A stretch of DNA of 64,000 nucleotides. Origin: Gemmatimonadota bacterium. Lineage in GTDB: Bacteria; Gemmatimonadota; Gemmatimonadetes; Palauibacterales; Palauibacteraceae. Of this stretch, positions 1-7,462 are shown in pieces. Both the position numbers and the translations under genes were made by a program. The stretch is from assembly GCA_029262175.1 (NCBI GenBank), contig JAJCZV010000036.1:169590-233589 (forward strand), read 5' to 3'. Below the pieces are notes generated by a model. The model had not been told where the DNA came from. It saw only the letters and a program-made list of their open reading frames with translations, and searched no databases. Every line of letters begins with the position of its first letter. The first letter of the stretch is position 1.

Positions 1-1434
1 CATGAGCCGGGCGTGCTATGGGCCGGGTCGGACGATGGGCTGATCCATGTATCGCGCGACGACGGCGCGAACTGGGACAACGTCACGCCTCCCGACCTAC
101 CGGAATTCTCGACCATCAACATGATCGATCTGTCCGAGCACGGTCCGGGGCGCGCGCACGTGGCCGTGTATCGCTACCGAATGGACGACGAGACTCCGTA
201 CATGTATCGCACGGATGACTACGGTCAGACCTGGGCGCGGCTTCCTTCGACGGGCATCGCCTCGGGCCACTTCGTGCGAGTGGTCAGAGAGGATCCGGTG
301 CGTCGGGGGCTGTTGTTTGCCGGAACCGAGTACGGCCTGAATGTGAGTTTCAACGGTGGCAACACCTGGCAACCGCTCAAGCTCAACTTTCCCGTGACGC
401 CGGTCACCGACATGCGGATACACGAGGACGATTTGGTCGTGGCGACCCAGGGTCGATCGTTCTGGATCCTCGACGACATCTCGCCCCTGCGGCAGATGAC
501 GACGGAAACGCTGGCGTCAGATCTACACCTCTACGCGCCCCGCGAGGCCGTCCGAGCGCAGTCGGTTTTTCCAAACGGGGCGGCCCTGTACTTCTCGGTG
601 GGGGGAGACTCGGACGAGGCGACGAATCTCGAGATCATCAACGGCTCGGCGGAGGTCGTTCGCGTGTATTCCACCGACCCGGGCGCGTGGGACGAGGAGG
701 CGAAGGCGGCAATCGGGCGCTCATCAGACTGGTCACCCGACCGGCTTGAAGTCGAGCCCGGACTCAATCGAATGGTCTGGAACCTCCAAGAGGAAGGGCC
801 GGACCTGGTCGAGGGAGCTCGAATCTGGGGCTTCACGGGGCGGGTCCCGGCGGTCCCCGGCGCATTCCAGGTGCGGCTCACGCGCGGCGACGTTTCTCAG
901 ACCGCGGACCTCACCCTACGAATCGACCCACGCGTTTCCGACCAAGTCACGGTCGCGAACCTTCAGGCGCAACACGATCTCATGGTTCGGGTGCGGGGCC
1001 TACTCGATCAGTCCCACGACGCCGTACGCGACATCCGATCGGTCCGTTCGCAGATGAAGGACATCGCCCAGACCGCAAAGAACGCGGGCTTTGGCGATGA
1101 GTTCGTGGAGCTCGCAGATGAAACCGGCGAGAAGCTCACCGGCGTCGAGGAAGAAGTCTTCCAAACCAAGAACGAAGCGGGACAGGATCCCCTCAACTTC
1201 CCCCCGATGCTCGACAACGAGATCGCCAACCTCTACGGCTACATCCTCTCGACCTATGATCGACCCAATCTTTCGGCGGGCGTTCGCGCCGACGAGTTGG
1301 AGGCGGAGTTGGGTGTGCACCTCAGTGAACTCCAGCGGATCATCGATACGGATGTCGCGGCATTCAACCAGAAACTGCGCGAGGCCGGCGTGCCGGGGAT
1401 CATCGTAAAGACGCCCCCTCGAGCTACGAGCTAG
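1..1434 (+). CDS. Sortilin/VPS10 BNR-repeat glycosyl hydrolase-like protein, C-terminal part
   Basis: The reading frame is already open at base 1, so the true start lies upstream and about 477 residues of the C-terminus are present. BNR/Asp-box type repeats are visible: AGSDDGLIHVSRDDGANW, then a second repeat with YRTDDYGQTW and a third with FNGGNTW. These are the beta-propeller blades of the sortilin/VPS10 superfamily. After the propeller come a beta-rich segment (around LNRMVWNLQEEGP) and a helical C-terminus of about 150 residues. Large secreted proteins of this type are abundant in Gemmatimonadota-like genomes and are annotated as glycosyl hydrolases without a proven substrate. No catalytic residues can be assigned from this fragment. 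The gene is followed by a long non-coding spacer. Confidence 0.75.
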   Translation, partial: HEPGVLWAGSDDGLIHVSRDDGANWDNVTPPDLPEFSTINMIDLSEHGPGRAHVAVYRYRMDDETPYMYRTDDYGQTWARLPSTGIASGHFVRVVREDPVRRGLLFAGTEYGLNVSFNGGNTWQPLKLNFPVTPVTDMRIHEDDLVVATQGRSFWILDDISPLRQMTTETLASDLHLYAPREAVRAQSVFPNGAALYFSVGGDSDEATNLEIINGSAEVVRVYSTDPGAWDEEAKAAIGRSSDWSPDRLEVEPGLNRMVWNLQEEGPDLVEGARIWGFTGRVPAVPGAFQVRLTRGDVSQTADLTLRIDPRVSDQVTVANLQAQHDLMVRVRGLLDQSHDAVRDIRSVRSQMKDIAQTAKNAGFGDEFVELADETGEKLTGVEEEVFQTKNEAGQDPLNFPPMLDNEIANLYGYILSTYDRPNLSAGVRADELEAELGVHLSELQRIIDTDVAAFNQKLREAGVPGIIVKTPPRATS

Positions 1435-1464
1435 GCGAGGGCCGGGGAGCCATCGGGGCGGTCG

Positions 1465-1532
1465 GGGGGAGTGAACCTCCGCCAGCTGCGGCGGCGAGCC
1501 GAGTCCTCGCGTGGGCGGAGGCTCCCTCCCCC
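1465..1532. repeat. Palindromic repeat element, copy A
   Basis: An imperfect inverted repeat has arms 1465-1483 and 1514-1532 (19 bases, 2 mismatches) around a 30-base loop. The loop and inner arms (core 1476-1521) reappear in reverse complement at 1727-1770: both carry GCTGCGGCGGC, then AGCCG, then AGTCCTCGC, then a GGAGG arm. The two therefore look like copies of one dispersed hairpin element in opposite orientation. Confidence 0.7.
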
Positions 1533-1658
1533 TCCCGGGACGTTTGGCTCCGTGCTTGCCGCTGATGACCAGACCCGTCCGCAGACTTCCCTCGCCCGAG
1601 ACCATCTAGGGGCTGAAGACTAGCCTCAAGAGGGCCCCGCCAGTCGGAGGGAGCACTC

Positions 1659-1678
1659 CCCCCCGAGCGAGCGGGGGG
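1659..1678. repeat. Short GC hairpin between the two palindromic copies
   Basis: A perfect 7-bp stem, CCCCCCG (1659-1665) with CGGGGGG (1672-1678), closes a 6-base loop. There is no T-run, so it is not a typical intrinsic terminator. It lies in the non-coding spacer 1435-1831, which otherwise holds only the two palindromic repeat copies and no supported gene. Confidence 0.4.
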
Positions 1679-1708
1679 AAGCGATTCGGTGGGTCGGCAT
1701 CACGGTCA

Positions 1709-1788
1709 GCGCCGGGGATCGCCGTACCTCCCCCAGCGAGGACTTCGGCTTGCCGCCGCAGCCGGGGAGGTACGGCGGTCCCCGGCGC
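1709..1788. repeat. Palindromic repeat element, copy B (inverted relative to A)
   Basis: Near-perfect 25-bp arms, 1709-1733 and 1764-1788, have one mismatch that would be a G-U pair in RNA and enclose a 30-base loop. The loop read on the minus strand matches the loop of copy A at 1484-1513 apart from a few substitutions and single-base indels. The outer parts of the arms differ in sequence between copies while complementarity is kept in each, which suggests compensatory change and selection for the folded form. Confidence 0.75.
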
Positions 1789-1831
1789 CGACGACCAGCC
1801 CCCTCACCAGAGGCGTGTCAACCGCGAGCGA

Positions 1832-2512
1832 CTACCCTTCTTGGTCCTTCAGGTCCGCGATGTCATCCGTGTCGATTTCGTCGCGGAAATCCATGAGGTC
1901 GTCCCACTCGATTTGCCGGCCCTTGAGTATGAGCGCGAAGCGGCCCTCGATGAGGGAGCTGAACGTAGCACGCCCCACGTCGCCGTCACCCGAGCGCTGG
2001 AACTCTTCCATCGCGGGGTAGCCGTGGAACTTCGTCGATCGCTTCCAACCTCGATCGCTCTCTTCGTCGACACTGAAGTCCCCCGCGCCGATGAAACCGG
2101 ATACGGCGGCCACCGGTAGCGCCCCCAGATCCATGAACTCGACGTCGATCCTGGCCCCATCCTCGCGCTCATAGCGCATTTCGAGGGTCGTGATATCCAT
2201 GCCCATGGCGCCCTTGGTGGACCCTTGGCGGGATACACGCTCGAAGCCCTCGATCTCCTCGCCGAAGAACTCGTAGAACTCTCGGAAGCCGAGCGGCTGA
2301 TCGACGCTGCCGCCCTCGACCATGCCCTCGAGCGCTTCCTTCATGGCGTTCCCGGCCTGCCCCAGACCCTGAGCGGCTTCTTCGAGACCTTCTCGAGCAC
2401 TCTCGAACTCGGCTTCATAGTCGTCATCGTCGGCGAAAAAACAGCCGGCGGTGAGCAAGCCGCACATCACGGCTCCGGCGGCAAGCATGGAATTTTGACG
2501 TATCGGACGCAT
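1832..2512 (-). CDS. Hypothetical lipoprotein
   Basis: A 226-residue protein starts at the ATG whose first base is 2512, preceded by a good GGGGGAGGAAATCC ribosome-binding stretch. The N-terminus is a lipoprotein signal: charged MRPIRQ, a hydrophobic stretch, then lipobox LTAG-C with Cys24. Directly after it comes an acidic run (FADDDDYEAEFE) and a short helix rich in Glu, Ala and Gly. The rest is a mixed alpha/beta region with no motif that I recognise. It is probably anchored in the cell envelope. It is divergent from the next lipoprotein gene. Function unknown. Confidence 0.6.
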   Translation of the reverse strand: MRPIRQNSMLAAGAVMCGLLTAGCFFADDDDYEAEFESAREGLEEAAQGLGQAGNAMKEALEGMVEGGSVDQPLGFREFYEFFGEEIEGFERVSRQGSTKGAMGMDITTLEMRYEREDGARIDVEFMDLGALPVAAVSGFIGAGDFSVDEESDRGWKRSTKFHGYPAMEEFQRSGDGDVGRATFSSLIEGRFALILKGRQIEWDDLMDFRDEIDTDDIADLKDQEG

Positions 2513-2713
2513 GGATTTCCTCCCCCTCGGGTACGGCGACTCGCGATTCTGTACCGGAGACGCTACAGACCGGCCAAAGCTGGAGTCAAGCGGACACACC
2601 CACTTACGACGGTGGTCGTCGGTAGGTGTCAGAGTTTTGTAGAGACGTACGTTCCCAGCTTGACGAAGGACGAGGGCATAGAGACGCGTCGAGCGTCCAC
2701 GCAGGAGCAGTCG

Positions 2714-3088
2714 ATGATGAAGCGGATCATGCGAGCAATGAGTGTGGGGGCGATCGGTTTCGCGTTGGCAGGATGCGGAGAAGGCTCGCTGGGTCCCGTA
2801 TGTACGGCGCAAGCCGTCTTCGGGATCAACCTCACCGTGCGGGATTCGTCGGGGTTCCCTGTGGCCGAGGAGGTGTTGGGCATCGCGATCGATGGCACGT
2901 TCGCAGACACGCTGCTAGCCCTGGGGCCGCTGGACATGGCGGGAGCCGTCGAGAGACCGGGGACGTACGACATCTCCGTGTCGAGGTTCGGGTTCTCGAC
3001 TTGGTCGGCAAACGGGGTCGTGGTCGAGGCGGACGAGTGTCATGTGATTCCCGTTTCGCTCGAGGCCACACTGTTCCCGGTGCCGTAG
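2714..3088 (+). CDS. Small carboxypeptidase-regulatory-like lipoprotein, paralogue 1
   Basis: A 124-residue protein starts at ATG 2714 (a second ATG follows at 2717), with GGAG just upstream. The N-terminal signal MMKRIMRAMSVGAIGFALAGC ends in a lipobox. The mature part resembles a single small beta-sandwich of the carboxypeptidase-regulatory-like type, with the motif RPGTYDISVSRFGFSTWSA and an ending ADECHVIPVSLEATL. The next gene at 3254 encodes a clear paralogue with the same Cys positions (near the mature N-terminus and in DECHV), so the two probably arose by tandem duplication. Likely a small envelope or surface lipoprotein; partner unknown. A hairpin terminator follows directly. Confidence 0.6.
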   Translation: MMKRIMRAMSVGAIGFALAGCGEGSLGPVCTAQAVFGINLTVRDSSGFPVAEEVLGIAIDGTFADTLLALGPLDMAGAVERPGTYDISVSRFGFSTWSANGVVVEADECHVIPVSLEATLFPVP

Positions 3089-3104
3089 ACATAGATGCGG
3101 TTGT

Positions 3105-3172
3105 GGGCGGCCGTCGCACTAGCTGCGCGCTCCGCGGAACCGATTCCGCGCGCGGCGGTCGCCCATTTTTTT
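3105..3172 (+). terminator. Rho-independent terminator after the first paralogous lipoprotein
   Basis: The outer arms 3105-3117 and 3152-3164 pair over 13 positions, two of them G-U. An inner perfect hairpin CGCGGAA / TTCCGCG lies inside. The stem is followed by ATTTTTTT (3165-3172). Confidence 0.7.
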
Positions 3173-3253
3173 CGAGAGCACCGTGGGAGTACGAAGTCAT
3201 TGTGGACGATTAGATCGTCATTCTGGACGATCAAGATCGCTGTGAGGTGATAG

Positions 3254-3721
3254 ATGCAGCAGATGCGGCGGGACCGGGTGAGCCGGCTGAGCCGGGCGAC
3301 CCGGCTGAGCCGGGCTACCCGGCTGAGAGTTCTGTTCCTGACGATCCTGGTGGCGCCACTGGGTGTGGGGTGCGGCGACACCCTTGAACCCCTGGCTTGT
3401 ACGGAACAATTCGAATTCGGCTTGGTCGTCGACGTTCACGAAGGCACCGGTGGACCGGGAGCCCAAGGAGCGATCGGCGTCGCCATCGAGGGAGCGTTCT
3501 CGGACACCCTTCAACTCGTCGATGACGTACGGTTGGTGGGGGCGGGCGAACGGCCGGGCACCTACGACGTGACGATCAGGAAGACGGGCTTCGCAACGTG
3601 GTCGGCCTCCAACATCACGGTCACCGCAGACGAGTGTCACGTGATCCCGGTCCGACTCGAGGCCGTCCTGATCCCGGTCGTCAGCATCAACGCGTTTCCG
3701 TCGACGCAGAAGGCCGAATAG
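3254..3721 (+). CDS. Small carboxypeptidase-regulatory-like lipoprotein, paralogue 2
   Basis: A 155-residue paralogue of the gene at 2714 shares IGVAIEGAFSDTL, ERPGTYDVTIRKTGFATWSA and ADECHVIPVRLEA. GAGGTGA lies just before ATG 3254. The signal region is odd: an unusually long Arg-rich n-region containing a duplicated LSRATR unit precedes the hydrophobic stretch LFLTILVAPLGVG and the lipobox Cys. The duplication is encoded by a palindromic 18-bp tandem repeat at 3289-3324. ATG 3263 is an alternative start, but neither start avoids the repeat. Its stop codon sits inside a hairpin shared with the convergent transporter gene. Function unknown; probably an envelope lipoprotein. Confidence 0.6.
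   Translation: MQQMRRDRVSRLSRATRLSRATRLRVLFLTILVAPLGVGCGDTLEPLACTEQFEFGLVVDVHEGTGGPGAQGAIGVAIEGAFSDTLQLVDDVRLVGAGERPGTYDVTIRKTGFATWSASNITVTADECHVIPVRLEAVLIPVVSINAFPSTQKAE
3289..3324 (+). repeat. Tandem palindromic 18-bp repeat inside a signal-peptide coding region
   Basis: Two 18-bp units, GAGCCGGGCGACCCGGCT and the same with one substitution in its centre (CTA for CGA), lie in tandem with partial units on both sides. Each unit contains a perfect 7-bp inverted repeat, AGCCGGG / CCCGGCT, with a 3-base loop. In frame it encodes the repeated LSRATR. Confidence 0.7.
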
Positions 3722-3743
3722 CCGTGCAGTGACGCTATTCGGC
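3713..3743. terminator. Hairpin spanning two convergent stop codons
   Basis: A perfect 10-bp stem, GCCGAATAGC (3713-3722) with GCTATTCGGC (3734-3743), encloses the space between the stop of the lipoprotein gene and the stop of the convergent transporter. It could act in both directions, but there is no T-tract, so termination is only inferred. Confidence 0.4.
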
Positions 3744-5021
3744 GGGGAAGGCTCGGGCGGTAGCCACGCCCTCTTCTTCATCGACACGAGCCAGCAGCAC
3801 CAGCCCGACCACGAAAAAGACGACGATCGACCCCAGTGCCCAGCGGTGGCTTTCCGTCGCTCCGAGCACGAGCCCGTACGACAGGGGTCCCAACACGGAC
3901 GAGAGCTTTCCGGAGAAAGCGTAGAACCCGAACAGTTCGGCCTGTTTGTTCGGCGGCACGAAGGAAGCCAATAACGACCGACTCGCGGCCTGGTTCGGGC
4001 CGACCATCAACCCCAAAAAGATCGCCGCGACCCAAAACGCCGTGCGATCCCGTGCGAGAAACGCGAGCACCGTGGTGCCGATCAAGACGACGAGCGTGAT
4101 CGCGATCGTGCGTTTCCCCCCAATTCGATCGTTGAGAAACCCGAAGGCCATGGCGCTGGCACCCGCGGCCACGTTGACCACGATCCCCAAGACGAGCACG
4201 TCGCTCGTCTCCATTCCGAACTCGGCGCCCGCATAGATCGCCGCCATCGCAAACACCGTCACCAACCCATCGTTGTAGATGAGTCGCGCGACGAGAAGTC
4301 GGACCGCCTGTCGATAGTCCCGGAGGTGCACGAACGTGCCCCGGACGCGTCCGAAACCTCGCCGGACGTTTTCGATGAAGGGCGCGGGTCGACGCGGTTG
4401 GCGTTCGCGGAGATACAGAAACGTCGGAATCGAAAAGACGAGGAACCAACCCGCTACCAACAGGTTGGTGGCTCGCACGTTGAGATCGTCGCCATCTGGA
4501 AGCCAGCCCGTCACCATCCCCAGCGCGATCGCCAGGCAGAGGAGACCCCCAAAGTAGCCGAGCCCCCAGCCAAAGCCGGACACGCGTCCCACGTTGTCGC
4601 GATCAGCCAACTCCGGTAGGAATGCGTTGTACAGCGCCTGGGTCGCCTCGTACGCCACGTTGGCACAGATAAAGATAGCGGCGGCGAGCCACGCGTCTCC
4701 CGGGCCCATCCAAAAAAGCGACGCGGTAAACGCCACGCAGGCGAGTGTGGTCAGCAGCAGGTAGCGCTTTTTTCGGCCGCCAAAATCGGCCATCGCACCC
4801 ACGACCGGCATGATGAGGGCTACGATGATGGCCGATACCTGGATCGCGCGCGTCCACCAGATCGCCCCGGCGATGGGATCGGATGCGATCCGCCCCGCGT
4901 AGTACGCCGAGAAAATGAAGGTGACGACCAGGGTCGTGAACGCGGAATTGGCAAAGTCGTACAGGGCCCACGAGAAAATCTCGCCGCGCGTCGCGGGCCC
5001 CGGGTGCCGGTCGTTGTTCAA
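3735..5021 (-). CDS. MFS transporter, UMF1/Atg22-like family
   Basis: An integral membrane protein of the major facilitator superfamily with about 12 hydrophobic segments. The N-terminal motif EIFSWALYDFANSAFTTLVVTF and the loop ADFGGRKKRYLL are characteristic of the UMF1 (Atg22-like) subgroup, whose bacterial substrates are mostly unknown. The frame stays open to an ATG at 5141, but that would overlap the divergent gene at 5133 and add 40 residues unlike the family. I chose TTG 5021 (428 residues), which begins shortly before the conserved N-terminus; its ribosome-binding site is weak, so the start is uncertain. It ends convergently against a lipoprotein gene. Confidence 0.75.
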   Translation of the reverse strand: MNNDRHPGPATRGEIFSWALYDFANSAFTTLVVTFIFSAYYAGRIASDPIAGAIWWTRAIQVSAIIVALIMPVVGAMADFGGRKKRYLLLTTLACVAFTASLFWMGPGDAWLAAAIFICANVAYEATQALYNAFLPELADRDNVGRVSGFGWGLGYFGGLLCLAIALGMVTGWLPDGDDLNVRATNLLVAGWFLVFSIPTFLYLRERQPRRPAPFIENVRRGFGRVRGTFVHLRDYRQAVRLLVARLIYNDGLVTVFAMAAIYAGAEFGMETSDVLVLGIVVNVAAGASAMAFGFLNDRIGGKRTIAITLVVLIGTTVLAFLARDRTAFWVAAIFLGLMVGPNQAASRSLLASFVPPNKQAELFGFYAFSGKLSSVLGPLSYGLVLGATESHRWALGSIVVFFVVGLVLLARVDEEEGVATARAFPAE

Positions 5022-5082
5022 CTGAGCGCCTGTCGAGGAGCCCCGTGGGGGGCCGTTGTGGCGAGTCGATCCGGCCTCACGG

Positions 5083-5088
5083 TACAAT
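5083..5088 (+). promoter_or_regulatory. Possible -10 box for the thiohistidine-type operon
   Basis: TACAAT lies 44 bases before ATG 5133 in the divergent spacer. A well-spaced -35 box is not evident (TTGTGG at 5056 is about 21 bases upstream), so this is a weak call. Confidence 0.3.
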
Positions 5089-5132
5089 GAGCCAGCGTTT
5101 TTCGCGCCACCCCACCAGAGCGGAGAGAACGG

Positions 5133-6452
5133 ATGCGTCAATCATATGTGGCCAGGATCGTCAATCTTATCGACGACGAGACGCAGGAACTCCGGGGGAC
5201 GCCACCGGACGTCGCGCGCGAGCTGCTTCTGTCTCCAGATCCCGAGGCGGTCCTCACGCTCGAGGGCTCGTTCGCGCTCGTCGCGCGGGCCGGAGATGCG
5301 GTGCGGATGGCGCGGAGTCTCGACCGTCCGATGCGGTACTTCTTGGCCAAGGAAGCGGCGGGTCCGATGCTGATCGTTTCCGATCGCATCGACCGCATCC
5401 GCGCGCGCTTGGAACAAGAGGGGTACGCCGACCAGTTCCACCCTTCGTATACCCGGATGGTCCCGGCGCACCACGTGATGGAGATCCAGCTCGTGGGCTG
5501 TCCCGATCCGAATCCCGTGTACCGGCGATTTTTCGATCCGCCGCGAGCCACATCAGGCACCGATGTGGATGCGATCGGCGCAGCCTACGTCGGCGCGCTC
5601 ATCGATGAGGTCGTCCATTGGCTCGACTCGATCCCGAGCGACGCACCGATCGGGACGCTGTTCTCCGGTGGGATCGACAGCGGATCCGTTCTGTTGGCGC
5701 TACATAGCGCGCTTCTCGAGCGTGGAGAGTCTCCCGCTCGGCTCAAGGCGTTCACCCTGTCCGTCGACGGCGGCGGCGCCGATGCGGCGCAGGCGCGCGA
5801 GTTCCTGCGCGCGGTCGACTTAGAGATGCTCGGCGAGACGATCGAAGTCTCGCGGTCGACCGTCGATCCTCTCGAAGCGGTGCGGGTGATCGAGGACTAC
5901 AAGCCGCTCGACGTGGAATGTGCGGCGGTCGCGCTGGCGCTCATGGGTGGGATTCGCGAACGCTATCCAACCTGGCGCCACCTGGTGGACGGCGATGGCG
6001 GCGACGAGAACCTCAAGGATTACTCGATCGAGGAGAACCCCGAACTCACGATTCGCAGCGTGGTCAACAATCGCATGCTTTATCACGAGGGCTGGGGAGT
6101 CGAGGCCATCAAGCACTCTCTTACCTACAGCGGCGGGTTGAGTCGGGGCTGCGTGCGCGGTTACCAGCCCGCCCGGGTGTTCGGGTTCAAGACGTTCTCT
6201 CCACTGGCCACGCCACGCGTCATCGGAGTGTCTGAAGCCATCCCGTTTGCCGAGGTCACGCAGGGGTCCCATGAGGCGCTGTACGAGCTCAAGGGGGCCG
6301 TGGTGGCCAGCGGGATTCGACAGCACCTGGGCATCGAGATGCCGTCGTTTCCGAAGCGCCGATTCCAGGATGGCGCGATGGATACGGGCCCGCACGGGTT
6401 TGGCTTGACGGAAGCGGACTATCGACGGCAGTTCTTGTCGCTTCACGCGTGA
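5133..6452 (+). CDS. Asparagine-synthetase-like PP-loop protein without N-terminal nucleophile Cys
   Basis: A 439-residue protein of the asparagine synthetase B superfamily. The ATP-pyrophosphatase P-loop SGGIDS is at residues 168-173, and a downstream VDGDGGDENLKDY segment matches the conserved GDGGDE loop of the synthetase domain. The N-terminal ~150 residues (EGSFALVARAGDAVRMARSLDRPMRYF) look like a shortened glutaminase-type domain, but residue 2 is Arg, so the catalytic Cys2 of glutamine-dependent enzymes is missing. It may use free ammonia, or another amine, to form an amide. It is the first gene of a tight operon and overlaps the radical SAM gene by GTGA. The true glutamine-dependent AsnB is a separate gene at 55983. 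Substrate unknown. Confidence 0.7.
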   Translation: MRQSYVARIVNLIDDETQELRGTPPDVARELLLSPDPEAVLTLEGSFALVARAGDAVRMARSLDRPMRYFLAKEAAGPMLIVSDRIDRIRARLEQEGYADQFHPSYTRMVPAHHVMEIQLVGCPDPNPVYRRFFDPPRATSGTDVDAIGAAYVGALIDEVVHWLDSIPSDAPIGTLFSGGIDSGSVLLALHSALLERGESPARLKAFTLSVDGGGADAAQAREFLRAVDLEMLGETIEVSRSTVDPLEAVRVIEDYKPLDVECAAVALALMGGIRERYPTWRHLVDGDGGDENLKDYSIEENPELTIRSVVNNRMLYHEGWGVEAIKHSLTYSGGLSRGCVRGYQPARVFGFKTFSPLATPRVIGVSEAIPFAEVTQGSHEALYELKGAVVASGIRQHLGIEMPSFPKRRFQDGAMDTGPHGFGLTEADYRRQFLSLHA

Positions 6453-7462
6453 GTCCGCCGGGGTCGCAGCGCGCCGCGGTCGCAACGACGATCGACCGGA
6501 GCGGCGTGCGCGAAGCGCGGCCCGCCAAGCCGACGTACGACGCGCGACAACCGATCGGGCAGCGATGGGAAGTGGAACGTGGAGTGCTCGCCTCGCAACG
6601 ACGCTCGCTCACCGTGTTTCTCGCCGGGGCGGAGTGCCCTTTCACGTGTCTGTTTTGCGACCTCTGGCAATACACGCTTCCGTCGCAGACCCCGGCCGGG
6701 GCCCTGCCCCATCAGCTGGCCGGCGCGCTGGCCGCGGCGGCACCGATCGAAGCCAACGACGCGATCAAGCTCTATAACGCGAGCAACTTCTTCGATCGCC
6801 GGGCCGTCCCTCCAGGGGACCTCCCCGAGATCGCGGATCTGTGCTCGCCCTTCACCCGCGTGACGGTAGAAAGCCACCCAAAGCTGTTGGGAAATGCGTG
6901 CGCGGACTTTGCCGACCGACTGTCGGGTCGACTGGAGATCGCCATGGGACTCGAGACCGTGCACCCGACGGTATTCCCGCGGCTCAAAGACGGCATGACG
7001 ATCGAGGACTTCGACACGGCCACGACTTGGGCCAAGGAACGCGGGATCGGCGTCCGCACGTTCGTACTCGTGGGACTCCCATGGATCGCCGAGGAGTCGT
7101 TCGCGGGTTGGGCCGCGCGGTCCGCACTGCACGCCATCGAGGCGGGGGCCGACCGTGTGAGTCTGATCCCTTTGCGCGCGGGCAGCGGTACGCTGACCGA
7201 GTTGCGTAAGCGAGGCGAACTCGCGCCGATCCGATTGAGGCATCTCGAAGACGCATTAGAAAAAGCGTTGGGGTTGGTCGACGGAGCCGGACTCGTGGAG
7301 GCCGACCTTTGGGACGTGCCAGCGCTCGCCACGTGCGATCGGTGCGCGGACCGCCGCGTCGCGCGGCTGGCGACGATGAACCGCGAGCAGCGGATCGTCG
7401 ACTCGGTCGAATGCAGTTGCAGCACCGACCGTGGCAGCTCCGACGGGCCCGCCCCCGAGTGA
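6449..7462 (+). CDS. Radical SAM protein related to archaeosine-synthesis RaSEA family
   Basis: A 337-residue protein starting at GTG 6449, overlapping the previous stop by four bases. The [4Fe-4S]-binding triad C63-xxx-C67-xx-C70 is in AECPFTCLFCDLW, followed by KLYNASNFFDRRAVP, a stretch that resembles the RaSEA-type radical SAM family. Later come GLETVHP and the strand RTFVLVGLPW typical of the radical SAM barrel. The C-terminus has CDRC and CSC Cys pairs that could bind a metal or an auxiliary cluster. True archaeosine synthesis is archaeal, so here the protein is more likely a C-S or C-C bond-forming enzyme on a small molecule; this is inference. Its stop overlaps the next gene by GTGA. 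Confidence 0.7.
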   Translation: MSPPGSQRAAVATTIDRSGVREARPAKPTYDARQPIGQRWEVERGVLASQRRSLTVFLAGAECPFTCLFCDLWQYTLPSQTPAGALPHQLAGALAAAAPIEANDAIKLYNASNFFDRRAVPPGDLPEIADLCSPFTRVTVESHPKLLGNACADFADRLSGRLEIAMGLETVHPTVFPRLKDGMTIEDFDTATTWAKERGIGVRTFVLVGLPWIAEESFAGWAARSALHAIEAGADRVSLIPLRAGSGTLTELRKRGELAPIRLRHLEDALEKALGLVDGAGLVEADLWDVPALATCDRCADRRVARLATMNREQRIVDSVECSCSTDRGSSDGPAPE

